A stretch of 64,000 bases of DNA from Pseudomonas fulva. GTDB taxonomy: Bacteria > Pseudomonadota > Gammaproteobacteria > Pseudomonadales > Pseudomonadaceae. Where the stretch lies: positions 3,224,001-3,288,000 of the forward strand of contig NZ_CP082928.1 in NCBI RefSeq assembly GCF_023517795.1, written 5' to 3'. The notes below the pieces were generated by a model. That model ran no database searches, was not told the origin of the DNA, and was given only the letters and a program-made list of their open reading frames with translations. Both the position numbers and the translations under genes were made by a program. This document shows, piece after piece, positions 62,417 through 64,000 of this stretch (its first letter is position 1; each line of letters starts with the position of its first letter).

Positions 62417-63628
62417 ATGAGTGGCGCAAAGAAAAAAAAACAGCACTTTCGGCTGGTTATCGGCTTGGTCGCATTGGGTCTGGCTATCTACGGCATAGGG
62501 TCAGTGCTCAAGTCCGATCCAAGTCCGGAGTTACTTGCTGCGCCGGTGACACGTGGCGATATCTCGCAGACCATCGAGGCGACGGGAACAATCAAGCCGT
62601 CCAATCTGGTAGGGGTCGGCGCACAAGCCTCAGGGCGTATAGAAAGACTCAACGTCAAACTGGGTGACCATGTCGCTGCAGGCGATCTGATCGCCGAGAT
62701 CGATTCACGCACGCAGCGTAACGCACTGACCAAGGCGCAAGCCGCGCTCGAAAACGCAAGAGCCAACCGACAGGTTCAGGTCGCCAACTTGCGCGAGTAC
62801 GAATTGGCGCATGCACGGCAACGCACAATGCTGGCTGCCGATGCCACCTCGCAGGCTGACTATGACAGCGCCAAGGCGCGACTCGAATCCACCCGTGCCC
62901 AAATCAAGGCGCTTGACGCCGACATTGCACAGCAGCAGACCGAGGTCGCGAATGCGCGCACCAACCTAGAGTACACAAAGATCACTGCACCGATCACGGG
63001 CACCGTACTTTCCGTCGTGTCCAAGCAAGGACAGACAGTCAATGCTGCGCTCAGCACACCCACTATCGTGATGCTCGGGGACTTGTCGACGATGACGGTC
63101 TATGCAGAGGTATCCGAAGCGGATGTGGTTCACACCCAAGTAGGCCAGGAGGTTTACTTCACTATTCTGGGCAAACCCGGACAACGCTACACCAGTCAGT
63201 TGCGCGACATCGCACCTGCGCCTGAGTCGGTCGTTGATGAGGAAAGCAGCAGCACCTCTTCGGCCACAGACTTGGCGGTTTACTACCATGGACTATTCGA
63301 TGTAAGTAACCCCAAGGGTGATTTGCGAACCTACATGACCGCGCACGTGAGCATCGTGATGGACAAGGCGAGTGGGGTCTTAATCATTCCGTCCGCCGCA
63401 CTCAGTGACGATGTCGAGGGGGGGCGCCACACTGTTCGCGTGCTTGATGACAGCGATCGCCCCCATGAGCGAACGGTGCTCATCGGACTCGACAACGGTG
63501 CCGAGGTTGAAGTTCAGGAGGGACTGCAAGAGGGAGAGCGCGTGGTCATCGGCGAAGCTAACAACGCTGATTCAAAGCTCGCACAAAATAGTCCAGCGCC
63601 TGCCGGCATGCCTGCGCCCCCGCTATGA
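62417..63628 (+). CDS. MacA-like periplasmic adaptor (membrane fusion protein)
   Basis: 403 residues. An N-terminal membrane anchor ([21 protein letters not shown]) is followed by the biotinyl-lipoyl half-motif ([30 protein letters not shown]), a coiled-coil hairpin (about 90-170; [27 protein letters not shown]...), the second lipoyl half ([20 protein letters not shown]) and beta-barrel domains. The run of lysines after the start is coded by an A-tract. Its stop overlaps the MacB start (ATGA). With MacB and an outer-membrane channel it would export peptides, siderophores or antibiotics. Confidence 0.9.
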   Translation: MSGAKKKKQHFRLVIGLVALGLAIYGIGSVLKSDPSPELLAAPVTRGDISQTIEATGTIKPSNLVGVGAQASGRIERLNVKLGDHVAAGDLIAEIDSRTQRNALTKAQAALENARANRQVQVANLREYELAHARQRTMLAADATSQADYDSAKARLESTRAQIKALDADIAQQQTEVANARTNLEYTKITAPITGTVLSVVSKQGQTVNAALSTPTIVMLGDLSTMTVYAEVSEADVVHTQVGQEVYFTILGKPGQRYTSQLRDIAPAPESVVDEESSSTSSATDLAVYYHGLFDVSNPKGDLRTYMTAHVSIVMDKASGVLIIPSAALSDDVEGGRHTVRVLDDSDRPHERTVLIGLDNGAEVEVQEGLQEGERVVIGEANNADSKLAQNSPAPAGMPAPPL

Positions 63629-64000
63629 ACTCGATCATGAACGACGCGTTGATTCAGGTGCGCCGATTGCAGCGCGAGTACCCGACGGGTGACGAGACCC
63701 TGGTCGTTCTTAACGACGTGGATCTGGACATTCGTGCGGGAGAAATGGTGGCCATCGTCGGCCAGTCCGGTTCAGGCAAGTCGACACTTATGAACATCCT
63801 GGGTTGCCTGGATCGCCCTACGTCTGGCAGTTACCGCTTTGGGGGCCGCGAGACGGGTGGCATGGAGCCAGATGAACTGGCGACTTTACGTCGCGAGCAT
63901 TTCGGCTTTATTTTTCAGCGCTACCACCTGCTGGGCGAACTCAGCGCCACGGGCAATGTCGAGGTGCCAGCGATATACGCGGGCATGGGGGCGCACTCGC
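63625..64000 (+). CDS. MacB-like ABC exporter, N-terminal part (runs off right edge)
   Basis: 125 codons are present. The ABC domain opens [29 protein letters not shown]; Walker [26 protein letters not shown]-loop [28 protein letters not shown]. This is the LolD/MacB class in which the ATPase is N-terminal and four membrane helices with a large periplasmic domain follow. ATG 63625 overlaps the MacA stop by four bases. Confidence 0.9.
   Translation, partial: MNSIMNDALIQVRRLQREYPTGDETLVVLNDVDLDIRAGEMVAIVGQSGSGKSTLMNILGCLDRPTSGSYRFGGRETGGMEPDELATLRREHFGFIFQRYHLLGELSATGNVEVPAIYAGMGAHS

Noticed and set aside
1..64000. CRISPR arrays, tRNA/rRNA genes, integrases, transposases, intact insertion sequences
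   Set aside because: None were recognised by eye on either strand; the short repeats found are regulatory-sized, not array- or IS-like.

Overview
The window looks like a chromosomal stretch of a Pseudomonas-type gammaproteobacterium. This rests on the mix of transporter and regulator families, the OpgH homologue, the MacAB exporter with its two-component system, and the hydroxyproline-type catabolic genes. Species was not determined. No rRNA, tRNA, CRISPR array, integrase or intact insertion sequence was seen. Almost everything between 4.5 and 59.3 kb is small-molecule catabolism: oxidoreductases, uptake systems and their local regulators.

Layout. (1) 1-4.5 kb: a patchwork of small genes (end of a metallophosphoesterase, two related ~100-residue proteins, a HAD phosphatase, a DUF2971 protein, small orphans) and a decayed second copy of the HAD gene; it reads like an old accessory region. 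(2) 4.5-11 kb: a minus-strand operon ThuA-like, TPP enzyme, GMC oxidoreductase and MFS carrier, closed by a terminator, followed by a GlcG/HbpS-like gene. A divergent LacI regulator lies at 11.6 kb. The pathway is unassigned. (3) 12.9-17.9 kb: APC permease, MFS carrier, histidinol-dehydrogenase-family enzyme and an XRE regulator. 10-bp-phased TGCGTCA repeats lie upstream of both the permease and the dehydrogenase, so these form a likely regulon. (4) 18.1-24.4 kb: a minus-strand cluster PhyH-type dioxygenase, flavodoxin, cytochrome P450, APC permease, FprA-type reductase and TetR regulator. It is a P450cin-like three-component system with an atypical P450 I-helix. (5) 25-31.5 kb: FAH-family protein, AraC regulator, an N,N-dimethylformamidase-large-subunit-like protein with an MHS carrier, and a LysR regulator.

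(6) 31.7-59.9 kb: a dispersed hydroxyproline-type catabolic region. A Ser/Cys proline-racemase-family protein (probable trans-3-hydroxyproline dehydratase) and a Pyr2C reductase-like dehydrogenase would return 3-hydroxyproline to proline. A Cys/Cys 4-hydroxyproline epimerase, a FAD D-amino-acid dehydrogenase, a DapA-family deaminase and a ketoglutarate-semialdehyde dehydrogenase would take 4-hydroxyproline to 2-oxoglutarate. Three paralogous GntR/FCD regulators and an MHS carrier accompany them. Interleaved are an OpgH-like glucosyltransferase, a chemoreceptor, a polyamine-type ABC importer, a LacI regulator, an aldehyde dehydrogenase/GMC pair resembling BetB/BetA, and an NCS1 permease. A recurring operator-like element with core TGKATNCA (TGGATCCA / TGTATCCA) lies in front of many of these genes and probably marks a shared GntR regulon. 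(7) 60.4-64 kb: a histidine kinase and response regulator, divergent from a MacA-type adaptor and the start of a MacB-type ABC exporter that runs off the end.

Functions are inferred from protein families and context; no searches could be run. Start codons were chosen where possible from Shine-Dalgarno spacing.
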